In this document: positions 1-10,706 of the stretch, piece after piece
Layout: every line of letters starts with the position of its first letter
Numbering within the stretch: the first letter of the stretch is position 1
Assembly: GCA_008729055.1 (NCBI GenBank)
Contig: SDUX01000004.1
Span: 2,515,037 to 2,579,036, forward strand
Reading direction: 5' to 3'
Length of the DNA: 64,000 nt
From: Pyropia haitanensis
Taxonomy: Eukaryota; Rhodophyta; Bangiophyceae; Bangiales; Bangiaceae
The notes under the pieces: generated by a model
The model's input: the letters and a program-made list of their open reading frames with translations, nothing else
Told to the model about the DNA's origin: nothing
Database searches by the model: none
Made by a program: the position numbers and the translations under genes

Positions 1-11
1 CGCGCTCGCCA

Positions 12-50
<39 letters not shown>
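12..50. repeat. (CCG)n microsatellite
   Basis: About 13 uninterrupted CCG units near the left edge. The same trinucleotide class recurs throughout the window, for example around 320-390, 2950-2980 and 16145-16190. No gene is attached to this copy. Confidence 0.9.
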
Positions 51-52
<2 letters not shown>

Positions 53-329
53 CGCCGTGCCTCGGCGGCCGGCAGTCGGCTGCCGCGGCACGCCGCGGTG
101 GGCGGCGGGGACGCTGGTGGAGCGCCGGCGGGGGGGGAGAGGGGGGGAAGGAGGGAGGGAGGGGTGGCGACGGGGGTGGAAGGGGGGGGGGGGGGAGGGA
201 CCCGCGGCGTGAGGAGCGCCGCCCGGCCGCCGCGCGGCACGGCGGGGAAGGGGCACGGCGCGGGGGGGGAGAGCGCCGCACGGCCACCCCGAGACCCCGC
301 CTGCCGGCCGCGGCGGCAGTGGCGGTGGG

Positions 330-389
<60 letters not shown>

Positions 390-3290
390 CCAAAAAAACC
401 GCCACGGTGGTGGTGACCAGCAGGCGGGGTGGAGGCGGGCGTAGGATACGGCGCGCGCCTACACCGGCGGGGCCCGCGCCGCGGCTCGCGGCGGCACGCG
501 CGACGCGCGCAACGCCGACGCCGCGGTGACCGCCGGCCGCGGGCACGGCGGCTAGCGGGGCTGTCGCGCAGGGGGGGCGGGGCGGGAGGGGGGGGGGGGG
601 GGGGGGGGGACAAGCGAGGGAACGAGGACGCCGCGCCCGCCGCGCGGCCGCGTTACCTGGCTGCAGCTGCCACTGTGTGCAGGGGGCACCCGGCGTGGAG
701 GCGGCACTTGGGGGGGGGGGGGGGGGGGTGCCTGCGCGTGTGCTGCGCCACGGCCGCCGCGCTGTGCGCGGCGGCCGGCGGCGGCGGACCCTACACGGCG
801 CCTCGCGCGGTGGTTGGGCGGGGCGTTGTGGGGGGGTGGGGGGGGGGGGGGGGGTGGAGCGGCTCGTGACAGGGCGTGTGTGCCAGGCGTCGCGACGGAC
901 CCGCCCCCCCCGACACCCGCGTGGCTGGCGGTGTGGTGTTGTAGCAGGGCGCTGATTGGCTGGCCCTGTGGTGGCGGTCGCCGGTTGATTGGCGGGGGGG
1001 GGGGGTCGTCGCTCTGCCACGCCCCCCCCTGCTCGGCGGCTCGCAACGTCGCCGACGACACGGGGGAGGGGGGGGGGGGGGTTGGCCCACGCGCGAGCGG
1101 CCGCGCGCTCCCGCGGCCGCGGCGCGCGACTGCCGCCGGCGGCGCGGCTCGTTCTTGTTCAAATGCGCCGCCGCCGCGCGCGCCCCCCACAGCTCGGCAA
1201 GGGGAGTGGGGGGCAGCACGTACACGGACACATCAATGCGTATTTGGAAAAAAAAAAAAAAAAAAAAAAAAAAGAAAACAGAGGTGGGCGGCACGACCCC
1301 CTTCAGAGGGATCGTGAGAGCGTCCTTACACCTCCTGGGTCACCGGGAGCCGCCGCGGGGCCGCGGTTTGGAAGCAACGCAGGTGTTGGAACCCGCGGGA
1401 GGATGTGGCGGGGCGAGAGCGCAAAGGACTCCGAAAAGACTGTAGGGCGTCACGACTCCCTGCGCTCTGGCAAGCAGCCGCGCCTTTCGGTGGGGCGCCG
1501 CGCAGCCGGCGGCCGCCGTCGCGCCCCCACCCCGCGGCCGTGGAAACCGCCTGCCGAGGGCGGCCGCGCGACCGGCGGGGCTGGGGCGGACGCGCGGGGT
1601 GGGTGTCCCCCCTTGCTGGCCCTCTTCCTGCGGCCGGATTCGCGGCGCTGTCTGCCTGGTGCGCCCGTGGCGTTTGGCAGCGAGGAGCGGAACGCCCAGT
1701 GTCGCGGCGGCGCGTGCCACACAGCCTCGACTAGCTAGGGGGGGTGCCGGCAGTCACGACGGCGAGACGAGCCATTTCTTCGTTTGCGGCTGCGTGGGTC
1801 TGCGCGTTTTGGGTGGGGAAAAAAACCACCTCCGTCGCGGACATTGGCGCAGAGGCTGGCACGCGCCGCCCGCGGCGTGGTCGCCGCGGTGTGGTGGCGC
1901 CGCGCGCCGCGCACGGGAACCGCGCCGCCTGCTTTGTCTGCGCGAGGTGCCGCCGCACGCGGGGGCGAGTCCCCAGTTGGGGGGCAGCGCCTGGGCTGGC
2001 AGGGTGCCGGCAACGCGGGGGTGGTGGTGCTGCCGGCGGCGGGGGGGGTGGTGCTGCTGGGGGCGGGGGTGCTGCGGGGGGCGGGGGTGGTGTCGTTGGT
2101 GCCACGCCCAGCCGGGACGCTGCAAGGGTGGGCGGGCTGGGGCCGGGTCGGCGCGTGGGGTGGCAGCGGCAGGAACCAGAACGCAGCCGCCATGGGCGTG
2201 GCAGGCCCCAGCGCCCGGCGCGCCGCCGTGCGTCGGGGGATGGCCGCCCACGTTGCGGCGGGGGGTGGTGGCGCGGCGGCGGCGCGCGGGGGAGGTGGTC
2301 GCGTTGGGGGGGGGGGCGGCCGACGTGGGCGGCCGCGTCGACGGCGACCGCCGCGTGCGTTCCCGGCACGGTGGCACCGGCGGGCGCCCGGGGGGGTGGA
2401 CGGAGACGGCCACCGCGGACGGCGGCGGCGGCGGGCGCCGGCGGCGGCGGCGTGGCCGGCGGCGGCGGCTGACGAGAGAGGGTGCCCCCACCCGCGGGGC
2501 GGTGGGCTCATGGAGTGGTGCCGTCCGTGGCCACACGTGGCCGTAGCGGCTCCGCCACGCGTCCCGCTCCGCCTTGGGACAGCACGCCGCCACTTTCACT
2601 GGGTCCAGCTGCAGCTGGGGGGGATTGCCCAGCGCTCTGGCAGCCACCGCGATGAACGGCCTCACCCTCGCGTTTCCCTGCGCCCTCCCACCTCGTTCGT
2701 GCGCAGGGGGAGGTGGTCAGCGGCCGCAGCAGGCGGGTGGTTTTTCTTTGGTTGGTGATGCTGTTTACGGCGGCGACCACTGCCCCACCCACCCCGCCGT
2801 GCCCGACGGAGATGCTCCCCAGCCGACCCGTGGCCGGCGGCCGCATCCGACTCTATAGGGTCCCTTCCCCCCCGTGCCACCGCTGGTCTTCATCCAGGCG
2901 TCCCCGTCAGGCGTCCCCGCCAGGGCGCACAAACACGAACTTCGACGGCAGCGGCGGCGGCGGCGGCGGCGGCGGCCACCGCTACTGAACGGGGCGGCGG
3001 TGTGGGGGCGGCGCCGCTCAGCCAGCTAGCCTGCTAGCCACCGCGAAAGAACCCGCTGCCACCGCCAACATCCCCAAAGAGCGGCTGTCACCCCAGCCGT
3101 TGAGAGTGAATGGATGGGGGGGCAGCGACACGGCCGTGGCCCGCGGCTGAGGGTGGCGGGGGTGCCGGCCAGCCTGACGTGGCAATAAGGTGGGTGGCGG
3201 GTGGGCCCGCCGCCGACGCACAGCCAATGGCCGTCGTGGTGGCACGGCGCGAGGAGGAGCGGCTGGCCCGCCGGCACATCGTCAGCTCTT
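51..3290. other. GC-rich low-complexity intergenic DNA
   Basis: No recognisable gene. The stretch is dominated by G homopolymers (around 590-610, 711-728, 838-854, 1069-1080), GGC runs (around 325-390 and 2950-2980) and G/T-skewed sequence from 2020 to 2480. A 26-nt A run lies at 1248-1273. Open frames exist on both strands, but their translations are Arg/Gly/Pro-rich and frame-independent, as expected by chance at this base composition. Confidence 0.7.
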
Positions 3291-4308
3291 TCGTTTTGCG
3301 CATCGACACCCGTATCGACTTTTTTGATGCAGTGTCAACCATCGAAACGGGGTTTCGACGCGCCGTCCGATACGCGACGGTTTGCGTATCGAGCCCATCC
3401 TGGGATGGGCTGTAACCTCGCGCCGTCGATGAGGTCCTTTACAGGCAGTCGTTTAGTTATCTCGAGAGCGACAGTGCGGAAGCGCATTGATTGGCCAGCC
3501 GAGCGGATCACGCGACTCGGCCGACACTGAACCGACCCTATCCGTGCCTGCTGGCTCGCGTGGGACTTGGCCTCTGTTTCGTCGACCTCGGAGCCCCGCG
3601 CACCAGGCGCTCGCCGCGGCGGGCAACAGGTACAGTCTGTATCCGGTTAAGTGTGGCTTGGTTCTGTGTGGTCCGCACATAACCAAGCCAGAAAGCCCGA
3701 GATCAACTCCTCTACAGCGTACTGTCTCCATGCCCGGCTGACATCTAAATTCCTGCTTACGCACTTAGAACCGTACGACGATGATAATCGTGTCAAGTAC
3801 AAAGAGTGATGAGCAATGATGTGTGCCCGCCGTTCAGTCGTCCAGGCCGAGCCGCCTGCTGGTCTGGTAGTGAAGCCATCACGTCTGGCCATGTCGAGGG
3901 AGTCGGGCGGGAGCAGAAAGAGCAGGTTGCCCGGTGCTGGCTGGCGGCTGAGGACGACTCCCAGGCCATTGACGAGATGGTGGACATGGTTTTGGCGAGT
4001 GAGGAAGACGACGCTTGACGACGAACAGGAAAGTTCTGTTTGAGAAGCGCAGATGCTCTGGCCGCACTTAAGGACACAAATCAGCAGCGACTAGGCCTAG
4101 TACTACTGCCAGTCTCCGTGCGGTTGACCCGTGTCCGCACGCGGTGGCGCGGGGTCAAGGTCGAGCGAACCACAGCACAGCCTCACACGCCTGTCCCCGC
4201 GTTGGACTTGCTGGACAGCAATACGTTTTTACTAGCACTTAATGATCAGATTCTAAGGTCTCTCAAGCATTCAGTCGACGGACTCATAAGTCACCAGGAA
4301 AAGTACAA
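3291..4308. other. Lower-GC unique DNA with small unassigned ORFs
   Basis: Composition becomes more balanced here. Two short plus-strand ORFs look less arginine-rich than chance frames: 3806-4018 (70 aa, acidic C-terminus ending in EEDDA) and 4040-4348 (102 aa). Neither resembles a family I know and no splice sites clearly join them. They could be exon or transposon remnants. A 23-nt stretch at 3298-3320 has a diverged partner at 6634-6657. Confidence 0.3.
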
Positions 4309-4992
4309 ATGGGCATGGGCTACATCTTGGCCACATGGCCACGGATAACCGCGCGCAGATTTGACGCGGTGCTGGCGAGGACGTTGGTCGGCGCGCAGCC
4401 GTCCGGTGCGCGCACGCAGGGCTTGCACGCGGTGGCTGAGAAGGTTCTCGCGGAGAGGGCGCGGGACCTGTCACGGTGCCGGCGTCTGGTGCTCGCCGCG
4501 TGCATCGGTGACGCGGTGGGGAGCTTGTTGCTGGCTGCTCGCGGGCACCTGCCGACGCGGGCGGTGCAGCTGGGCGTGCACGAGGCGCTAAAGGCGCTGC
4601 TGCTCGCTTCGGGCGTCGGCGCCGCCGCGTCGCGCGCTGTGCGGGGGTGGTGGAGAACGCGACGCGGGCCGCGTCAGGGAGGGCGCTGCCGCGGCGGCGG
4701 CGTCCCCGCCGCCGTGCCGTCGCGGCTGCCGCTGCCGCCGCTGCCGCCGCTGTCGTTGCCGCGGCCGCCGCTACCGTCACTTGCGGGCACGGCCGCCGCG
4801 GCGGTCGATTTGGTCGCCGCTGCGCGTGGCGGCGGCTCCGCGGCGGTCAGCCGCGGCGGCCGCCGAGGCGCCGCCGCCCGCGGGCCGCCGCGGCCGGCCG
4901 CGGCGGCGGCAGCGGCGACGGCGGCGGCGGCAAGGGCGGCAGCGGCACGGCGGCGGCGGCGTTGGTGGCGGCGACGACGGCGGCGGCGCTGA
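4309..4992 (+). CDS. Hypothetical protein, only N-terminal half convincing
   Basis: Open frame of 227 aa. Roughly residues 1-120 look coding: mixed residue composition, amphipathic and hydrophobic helices (for example GDAVGSLLLAARG) and G/C at most third codon positions. From about residue 125 the translation collapses into Pro-, Ala- and finally Arg-rich low complexity over GGC repeats, suggesting a frame shift or an earlier real end. I do not recognise a family. The start at 4309 is simply the first ATG and overlaps the end of a neighbouring small ORF. Confidence 0.3.
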   Translation: MGMGYILATWPRITARRFDAVLARTLVGAQPSGARTQGLHAVAEKVLAERARDLSRCRRLVLAACIGDAVGSLLLAARGHLPTRAVQLGVHEALKALLLASGVGAAASRAVRGWWRTRRGPRQGGRCRGGGVPAAVPSRLPLPPLPPLSLPRPPLPSLAGTAAAAVDLVAAARGGGSAAVSRGGRRGAAARGPPRPAAAAAAATAAAARAAAARRRRRWWRRRRRRR

Positions 4993-5204
4993 CAAGGGCG
5001 GGGCGGGTGGGGCAGCCGCGGGGGTGCTTCGCCTGCCCCCATTGCTGGCGTTGTAAGTTTGTTGGGGGGGGGTGGTGTGGTGGGAGGGTGATTGAGGGGT
5101 GGTGTGCTGGTGGGCGGGGTGGTGGTGGCGTGGCGGTGGTGGGCTGGTTGTGGCGGCGTGTGGTGACGGTGGGGTGGTGGCGGTGGGGTGGGGGCGGCAA
5201 CAGA

Positions 5205-6426
5205 CGTGGCGGAGCACTTCGGGGGGATGCCCTGTCGCGTTCTGGGAGGGTGGGAGCGGGGTGGCGGCTGTGGTGGGTCACGGGTGGAGGTTTCGGTTGT
5301 CGTGGGATGGGAAGGTGGCTGTGTTTGGGTGGCGGTGTTTAGGTGGTGGTTTTTTTGGTGGTTATTTTTTTGTGTGATGGTGGTGTGGTTCCGACGGCGT
5401 GGTGGTGGTGGCGACGTTGGCGGGTGGTGTTGGCGACGGTCACGGACGTGGCGGGGTAGCTGGGGGGCTCCTCGGCCGTGTGCGTGGCCGGCGTTGAGGA
5501 TGGCGGGGTGGAGGTTGCGGGGTTGTGGTGGTGGGGTGGTCGCTCGCGGGGTGGTGGTTGTCGGGCGGTGGTGGTGGTGGGGTGGTGGGGGCGGGGTGGT
5601 GGTGGCGGCGACGTGGTGGTGGCGACGGACGTGGCAGGCACTTTGGGACGGTGCCCCGTCGCTTCCTGGGTGGTGGGGGTTGGGGGGGGGGGGGGGGCAC
5701 GCCGACACGCCGCCGCCTCTGCCGCCACCGCCAGCTGCTGTCATTGCTGACTCGGCCATCGCTTCTCCCGCAGCTGCCACTTGTGCCACTGCCTTTTTCT
5801 TTTTTTTTCAGCTGTTGTTTTTTTTCTTTTTGGGAGGTGGGCGCGAGGGATGTGGGGAGCTGACCGGAGGGGGGGGGGCGGCGGTGGAGGGCGAGAGCGG
5901 AGGGGCGGCTGAGGGGAGGGGCGTGATGGTGGCGGCGGCGGTGGCGGAGACGGCGGCAAGGTCGACGGTGTTGGCGGCGGCGGCAAGATCGACGGCGGCG
6001 GCGTTGGTGGCGGCTGCGGCAAGTGCAAGACGGCGGCGGCGGCGGCGGCGGCGGCAAGGGCGGCGGTGACAGAGGCGACGACGGCAGCGGGCGGCGACAA
6101 GAACAAGACGGCGGCGGCGGCGGCGGCAGCGGCAGGCGCGGCGGCAAGTACAAGTCAGCGGCGGGGGCGGCGGGGGTTATGTCGGCGGCAGGTTTGTGGT
6201 GGCGGGATAGCTGAGGTGCTCCCTGGCCGTGTGCGTGGCCGGCGTTGAGGATGGCGGGGTGGTGGCTGGCGTGGCGATGATGGTGAGGTGGTGGCTGGCG
6301 GGGTGGTGGCTGGCGGGATGGTGGTGGTGGTGGGCTGGTGGGGGCAGCGTGGTGGTGGCGGCGACGTGGTGGTGGCGACGGACGTGGCGGGCACATTGGG
6401 AGGGTGCCCCGTCGCGTCCTGGGTGG
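5205..6426. repeat. Diverged repeats in a GT-rich block
   Basis: A block containing GACGTGGC..GCAC..GGGNNGTGCCCCGTCGC-type sequence occurs three times (about 5205-5253, 5619-5675, 6375-6426). A second block with CCGTGTGCGTGGCCGGCG followed by TTGAGGATGGCGGGGTGG occurs twice (within about 5450-5515 and 6195-6265). Between them the plus strand is strongly G/T-rich. The complementary strand has long His/Pro/Thr-rich open frames, which look like a by-product of the skew rather than genes. This is a degenerate long-unit repeat, perhaps an old minisatellite. Confidence 0.6.
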
Positions 6427-7420
6427 TGCGCTGACGAAAAACAGCGAGCAGGGCGGAGCGCAGTGTCGCCCGCCACTCGCATCGGCACCTTATAGAGCGA
6501 TGCGGAGGAGATGGGCAGCCGATACGATTGTACTGCATCGCAGGCGCACACGAGACTCGGAAATCCCACGGTCACGTGTGCTGTAGTTCTCGGTCTCGCG
6601 ACTTGGCGCCTATCGAAGCCCCGTCGGCGGATGGCGCATCGAAACGCCGTATCGACTCTAGCCCGAGACCCAACGCTGATGCGCCATCGAAGCCGACGCG
6701 GTTTGCAGCATTCGATGGGGAAAACAAAGTTGTTGACGATGTCCGTGGCATGGTGCCGCAGGGCGGCAGCCCCAGCGCTACTTAACTGGGGAATCGCGGT
6801 CGGTGGCAGCGACAAAGATGGACCAGCTGATGACGAGCCCTCTCTTCGTGCGCCATCGTGAGCCATCAGCTGGCAGCGCCAATCGTCGATCGGTGACCAG
6901 CAGCGGTCGACGATGCCAGCAGAATAGTCGACCAATTGAGCGAATCTGCTTCCCTTCAATTAAGCTGGCGATGAGGGCATGGCCCCGCGGGGCTTGGCCG
7001 AACCCGAGCGCCGCCTGTCGTCGACGTGCGGCGGCCGAAATTGCGGTCCATGGGCGCTGTTATTGGTGGCGGCGGGCATTCCACGCCGGCCGGTGCGCCG
7101 GGCGTGGCCGAATGGGCTGCGCCGTGGGGTGACACGATTTTTTCGGCTCGCCCACTCCCACCGATGAATGCTCTCTGCGTGATAGTCACAGAGACGCCGG
7201 CGTCGGCGCCAGCTCATCAGCGCAAGCGGCCCTCGGCCGTGCTGTACCTCGCGCCGCCGCCAACAACTCTGTTCCCTCGACACCACCAGACTCACTACCG
7301 CACCGAACGCTTCCTGTACCCCACCCCGACAGTACACCACCACCACACCGTGTCTGTTGCCGCTCCCAGTCTGCACCGCCACGCAGCATTGCCTTCCCCG
7401 CTTCCCCCTCCCTCCTGACC
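6427..7420. other. Intergenic region and 5' leader of the oxidoreductase gene
   Basis: Lower-GC unique sequence with no recognised gene. The last ~150 bases before 7421 are C/T/A-rich with few G (CACCACCACAC, then CTTCCCCCTCCCTCC), as in a transcribed leader. No TATA box is evident. TATCGA/ATCGAAAC-rich sequence around 6605-6720 is weakly similar to 3298-3360. Confidence 0.5.
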
Positions 7421-8626
7421 ATGGCGTTTGTGACTGCTGTCGGCGTTGGCGCGCCGACCCGGTCGACGCTGGCGCCCACGCGGCGCCATGCGCTGACGCG
7501 GTCGCGCCCGGTAGGCGGCCGCGCCGCCCGTGTGGCGGCCGCGGCGGCGGTGCGGATGGACGCGGGGGCGGAGGCGTCTGGTTCGCCGGGCACGCCCAAG
7601 CCCGTTGGCATTGGCATCATTGGCTGCGGCCGCATTGGCCAGGTGCACGCCAAGGCCATCTCGTCCACGCTGGGCGCGAAGCTGGTGGCCGTCGCGGACC
7701 CGTTTGAGAAGTTTGGCCGGTCGGTGGCGGCGGAGTTTTCCACCACCTGGGTGGCCGACTGGAAGGAGCTGGTCGCCAACCCCGACGTGGACGGCGTTGT
7801 CATTGGCTCCCCGACGCCCTTTCACGCGGAGCAGATCATTGCGTGTGCCGAGGCGGGCAAGGCCATCTTTTGCGAGAAGCCCATCAGCAACGACCTCGCC
7901 ACCATTGACTCGTGCCTCGAGGTGGTGGAGCGGACGGGCGTGAAGCTGCTGGTCGGCTTCCAGCGCCGCTTTGACTCGAACTTCCAAAAGGTCAAGTCGG
8001 TCGTGTCGTCTGGGGCTATTGGCGACGTCCGCACGTTTACCATCACGAGCCGCGACCCGTCGCCGCCGCCCGCCGACTACCTTGCTAAGAGCGGGGGCAT
8101 CTTTCTGGATATGGCGAGCCACGACTTTGACATGGCGCGCTTTGTGTGTGGTGCCGAGATTGAGAGCGTCTACGTGACGGGCGCGGCGATCGAGAGCGCT
8201 GCCCAGGAGGCGGGCGACCTCGACACGGTGGTGACGGTGCTCAAGATGAGCAACGGCGCGTTTGGGACGATTGAGAACAGCCGGCGGTGCGGCTTTGGCT
8301 ACGACCAGCGCATCGAGGTGTTTGGCGGCAAGGGCAGCGTCACGGGCAGCAACAAGTCTGCCGACACGGTGACGGTCAGCACCGAGGCGGGCATTGGCGC
8401 TGGGCTGCCGTACGACTTTTTCATGGACCGGTACGCGGCTGCCTACACGGGCATCATGGGCGCGTTTGTGACGATGGTGGCCCAGGATGGGGCGGTGCCC
8501 GTCGGGGGGGCCGACGGCCGGGCGCCCATTGTGGCTGCCAAGGCTGCCCAGCTGAGTGTCCAGGAGGGGCGTCTGGTGCGGTTGGACGAGGTGGACCTGG
8601 TCAAGGCGGCGGCTGGGGTGGCATGA
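7421..8626 (+). CDS. Gfo/Idh/MocA oxidoreductase, probable inositol 2-dehydrogenase
   Basis: Encodes 401 aa, intact and intronless. Residues 1 to about 58 form an Ala/Arg/Thr-rich extension resembling a plastid transit peptide. The NAD(P)-binding Rossmann motif GIGIIGCGRIG starts near residue 63. CEKP follows (Lys153, the family's conserved catalytic lysine), then GGIFLDMASHDFD, whose Asp230 and His234 match the catalytic Asp/His of bacterial IolG. Length minus the extension (~340 aa) is normal for the family. The likely reaction is NAD-dependent oxidation of myo-inositol to scyllo-inosose, but family members vary in substrate. The ATG at 7421 is chosen because it includes the whole targeting-like region and directly follows the pyrimidine-rich leader. 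It is convergent with the 6PGDH gene downstream. Confidence 0.93.
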   Translation: MAFVTAVGVGAPTRSTLAPTRRHALTRSRPVGGRAARVAAAAAVRMDAGAEASGSPGTPKPVGIGIIGCGRIGQVHAKAISSTLGAKLVAVADPFEKFGRSVAAEFSTTWVADWKELVANPDVDGVVIGSPTPFHAEQIIACAEAGKAIFCEKPISNDLATIDSCLEVVERTGVKLLVGFQRRFDSNFQKVKSVVSSGAIGDVRTFTITSRDPSPPPADYLAKSGGIFLDMASHDFDMARFVCGAEIESVYVTGAAIESAAQEAGDLDTVVTVLKMSNGAFGTIENSRRCGFGYDQRIEVFGGKGSVTGSNKSADTVTVSTEAGIGAGLPYDFFMDRYAAAYTGIMGAFVTMVAQDGAVPVGGADGRAPIVAAKAAQLSVQEGRLVRLDEVDLVKAAAGVA

Positions 8627-9044
8627 GTTGTGCTCCTGCGTTACCCGCGTCTTTTTTCTTTTTTGGTTTTGGTGGGTGGGCAGGCGTTGTGATCGGTCTC
8701 CACTCCACCACGTAGGCACAGATCGTATGTACACTGGTCGCATTGTATTTTGTTAAATCCATCTTGTTTGTTGCACATCTCCGAAGGTTGCTGCCTGTGA
8801 CTTTAACACTCGGCGAGTGACGGCCGCTTGTAGCAGTCCACTGCGCGAGAACGTTGACTGGACCGAACAATTCCCATCGTCTCCTCTCTATGCACCCCAA
8901 CCGTGGCAAAGCGGGCCACACCCACGCAGGCACTCCAAGACGACCACATGAACAATCGTACACGCTGACCGCACATCCACAGTGAGGTCAGACACAACAA
9001 CAAAAAAAAAAAAGCTCACGCAAAATGAGCTCATAACGTGCATC
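8627..9044. other. Shared 3' region between two convergent genes
   Basis: These 418 bases hold the 3' ends of the inositol dehydrogenase gene (+) and the 6PGDH gene (-). A TGTA-containing stretch lies near 8725-8733 (GTATGTACA), and GTGTACG lies on the minus strand near 8957-8963. An A run at 9000-9013 reads as U-rich on the minus transcript. These are plausible polyadenylation elements for each gene. No ORF of interest is present. Confidence 0.5.
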
Positions 9045-10706
9045 CTACTGCGTCTCGGTGACACCATCGCTAGACCAGCGCGTGTGGAACACGCCATCCT
9101 TGTCCAACCGCTTGTACGTGTGGCTGCCGAAAAAGTCGCGCTGCGACTGCACCATCTGAGCCGACGGCAGCACCGTCCGACGGTAGGTATCATAGTAGGC
9201 AAGGCTGCCCGACATGGCAGGCACTGACACGCCCGCGTTGATGGCCGTCGTGACCACCGACCGCCACGCCGACTGCGCCGACGCCAACTCAGATGCAAAG
9301 CCAGGGTCCACCAGCAGCGACGCGAGCTCCGCGTCCACGTCGTACGCCGCCTTGATGCGGTCCAAAAAGACGGCCCGGATGATGCAGCCGCCCTTCCAGA
9401 TGCGCGAAATGGCGCCCAGGTCCAGACCCCACCCGTATTCCTTGCCCGCCGCGCGGATGAGGTTCATGCCCTGCGCGTAAGAGCAAATCTTGGACGCGTA
9501 CAGCGCAGACCGCACGGCCGCGACGAGAGCCGCCTTCTCTGCCGACGACACAGATGTGGCTACGTCCGTGGCGGGGCCGGCCAGCACCGCTGCCGCAACG
9601 CCACGGTCCTCCTTGAGTGCCGAGAGGTAACGCGCCTCAAGCGCCGCCGCGATGGTCGGGATGGGTACCAGCCGCGCGGCCGCCTCCTGCACTGTCCACA
9701 TGCCGGTGCCCTTGGCGCCAGTCTGGTCCAGCACCTTCTCGACCAGCGCCGAGCCGTCGCCGACGAGGTCGTCCGACGTGCGGAGGATGGCGGCAGTAAT
9801 CTCAATGAGAAAAGACTGCAGGTTGGACCCATTCCAGTCCTCAAACACCTCTGCAATCTCGGGCGCGCTCATCCCACCAACGGTCTTGAGCACGTCGTAC
9901 GCCTCACCAATCAGCTGCATGTCCCCATACTCAATCCCATTGTGCACCATCTTGACATAGTTGCCCGCACCCCCCGTGCCAATGTACGTCACGCACGGGC
10001 CGTCGTCCACCTGCGCGGCGATGGAGCGGAGCATCGGCTCGAGCGCATCAAACGCTGGGCGAGGCCCGCCGGGCATGAGGCTGGGCCCCAGCCGCGCACC
10101 ATCCTCCCCGCCCGACACGCCCATGCCCATGTACAGCAGGCCATCGGCCGCAAGGTCCCTGGACCGCCGCTCGGTGTTGGTGTAAAACTCGTTGCCGCCG
10201 TCAATAATCATGTCCCCGGGCTCCAGGTGCTCCCGCAGCACCGCAATGGTGGCATCCACCGGCGCGCCCGCCTTGACCAGCATAATCACCCGGCGGGGAG
10301 TCGCGAGAGACGCCACAAACTCCGCCATATCCTCATAGCCCAACAGCTTGTCCGACAGGCCCTCCGCCTCTGCACGCGCGACCGTGTCCTTGGTCTTGGA
10401 CGCGCTGCGGTTGTACACCGAGATCGGGAAGCCGTGGTCCGCAATGTTCAGCGCCAAGTTCTGGCCCATCACCGCCAGGCCCACCAGGCCCACCGACGCC
10501 TTGTCGGTGGGGGTGGTGGCCGTCGCGCCCGGCACGGGCGCCTCCATCGTCATGCAGGGGGTCACCACGGCGGCGGCACGCCGCGACGGGACGCAGCCCG
10601 CGGGGGTGGAGGGAGTCGTGGACACCAGCGCGCTAGTGCGGCTGCCCACCGCGGCGCGAGCCGCGGTCGCGGGGGCGACGGGCAGGAAGCCCGCGACGGG
10701 AGCCAT
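9045..10706 (-). CDS. 6-phosphogluconate dehydrogenase, probable plastid form
   Basis: Encodes 553 aa, intact and intronless. It catalyses NADP-dependent oxidative decarboxylation of 6-phosphogluconate to ribulose 5-phosphate in the oxidative pentose phosphate pathway. The NADP-binding segment GLAVMGQNLALN lies near residues 76-87. IIDGGNEFYTNTERR, GMGVSGGEDGARLGPS and KMVHNGIEYGDMQL follow in family order; the last holds the catalytic Lys and Glu. RIWKGGCIIRAVFLDRI and the C-terminal substrate-binding tail RDFFGSHTYKRLDKDG are present. Residues 1 to about 70 are an Ala/Ser/Thr/Arg-rich transit-like extension; the rest (~483 aa) is standard length. The frame stays open upstream to 10928, but the ATG at 10706 gives the expected transit-peptide context. 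Confidence 0.96.
   Translation of the reverse strand: MAPVAGFLPVAPATAARAAVGSRTSALVSTTPSTPAGCVPSRRAAAVVTPCMTMEAPVPGATATTPTDKASVGLVGLAVMGQNLALNIADHGFPISVYNRSASKTKDTVARAEAEGLSDKLLGYEDMAEFVASLATPRRVIMLVKAGAPVDATIAVLREHLEPGDMIIDGGNEFYTNTERRSRDLAADGLLYMGMGVSGGEDGARLGPSLMPGGPRPAFDALEPMLRSIAAQVDDGPCVTYIGTGGAGNYVKMVHNGIEYGDMQLIGEAYDVLKTVGGMSAPEIAEVFEDWNGSNLQSFLIEITAAILRTSDDLVGDGSALVEKVLDQTGAKGTGMWTVQEAAARLVPIPTIAAALEARYLSALKEDRGVAAAVLAGPATDVATSVSSAEKAALVAAVRSALYASKICSYAQGMNLIRAAGKEYGWGLDLGAISRIWKGGCIIRAVFLDRIKAAYDVDAELASLLVDPGFASELASAQSAWRSVVTTAINAGVSVPAMSGSLAYYDTYRRTVLPSAQMVQSQRDFFGSHTYKRLDKDGVFHTRWSSDGVTETQ

Noticed and set aside
1248..1273. 26-nt A run as a retrocopy poly(A) tail
   Set aside because: No coding or UTR-like sequence precedes it and no target-site duplication is visible; it may be a simple microsatellite.
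4674..5789. 371-aa His/Pro/Thr-rich minus-strand ORF
   Set aside because: It is the complement of the G/T-skewed repeat block; composition follows the repeat and there is no domain, start context or signal peptide.
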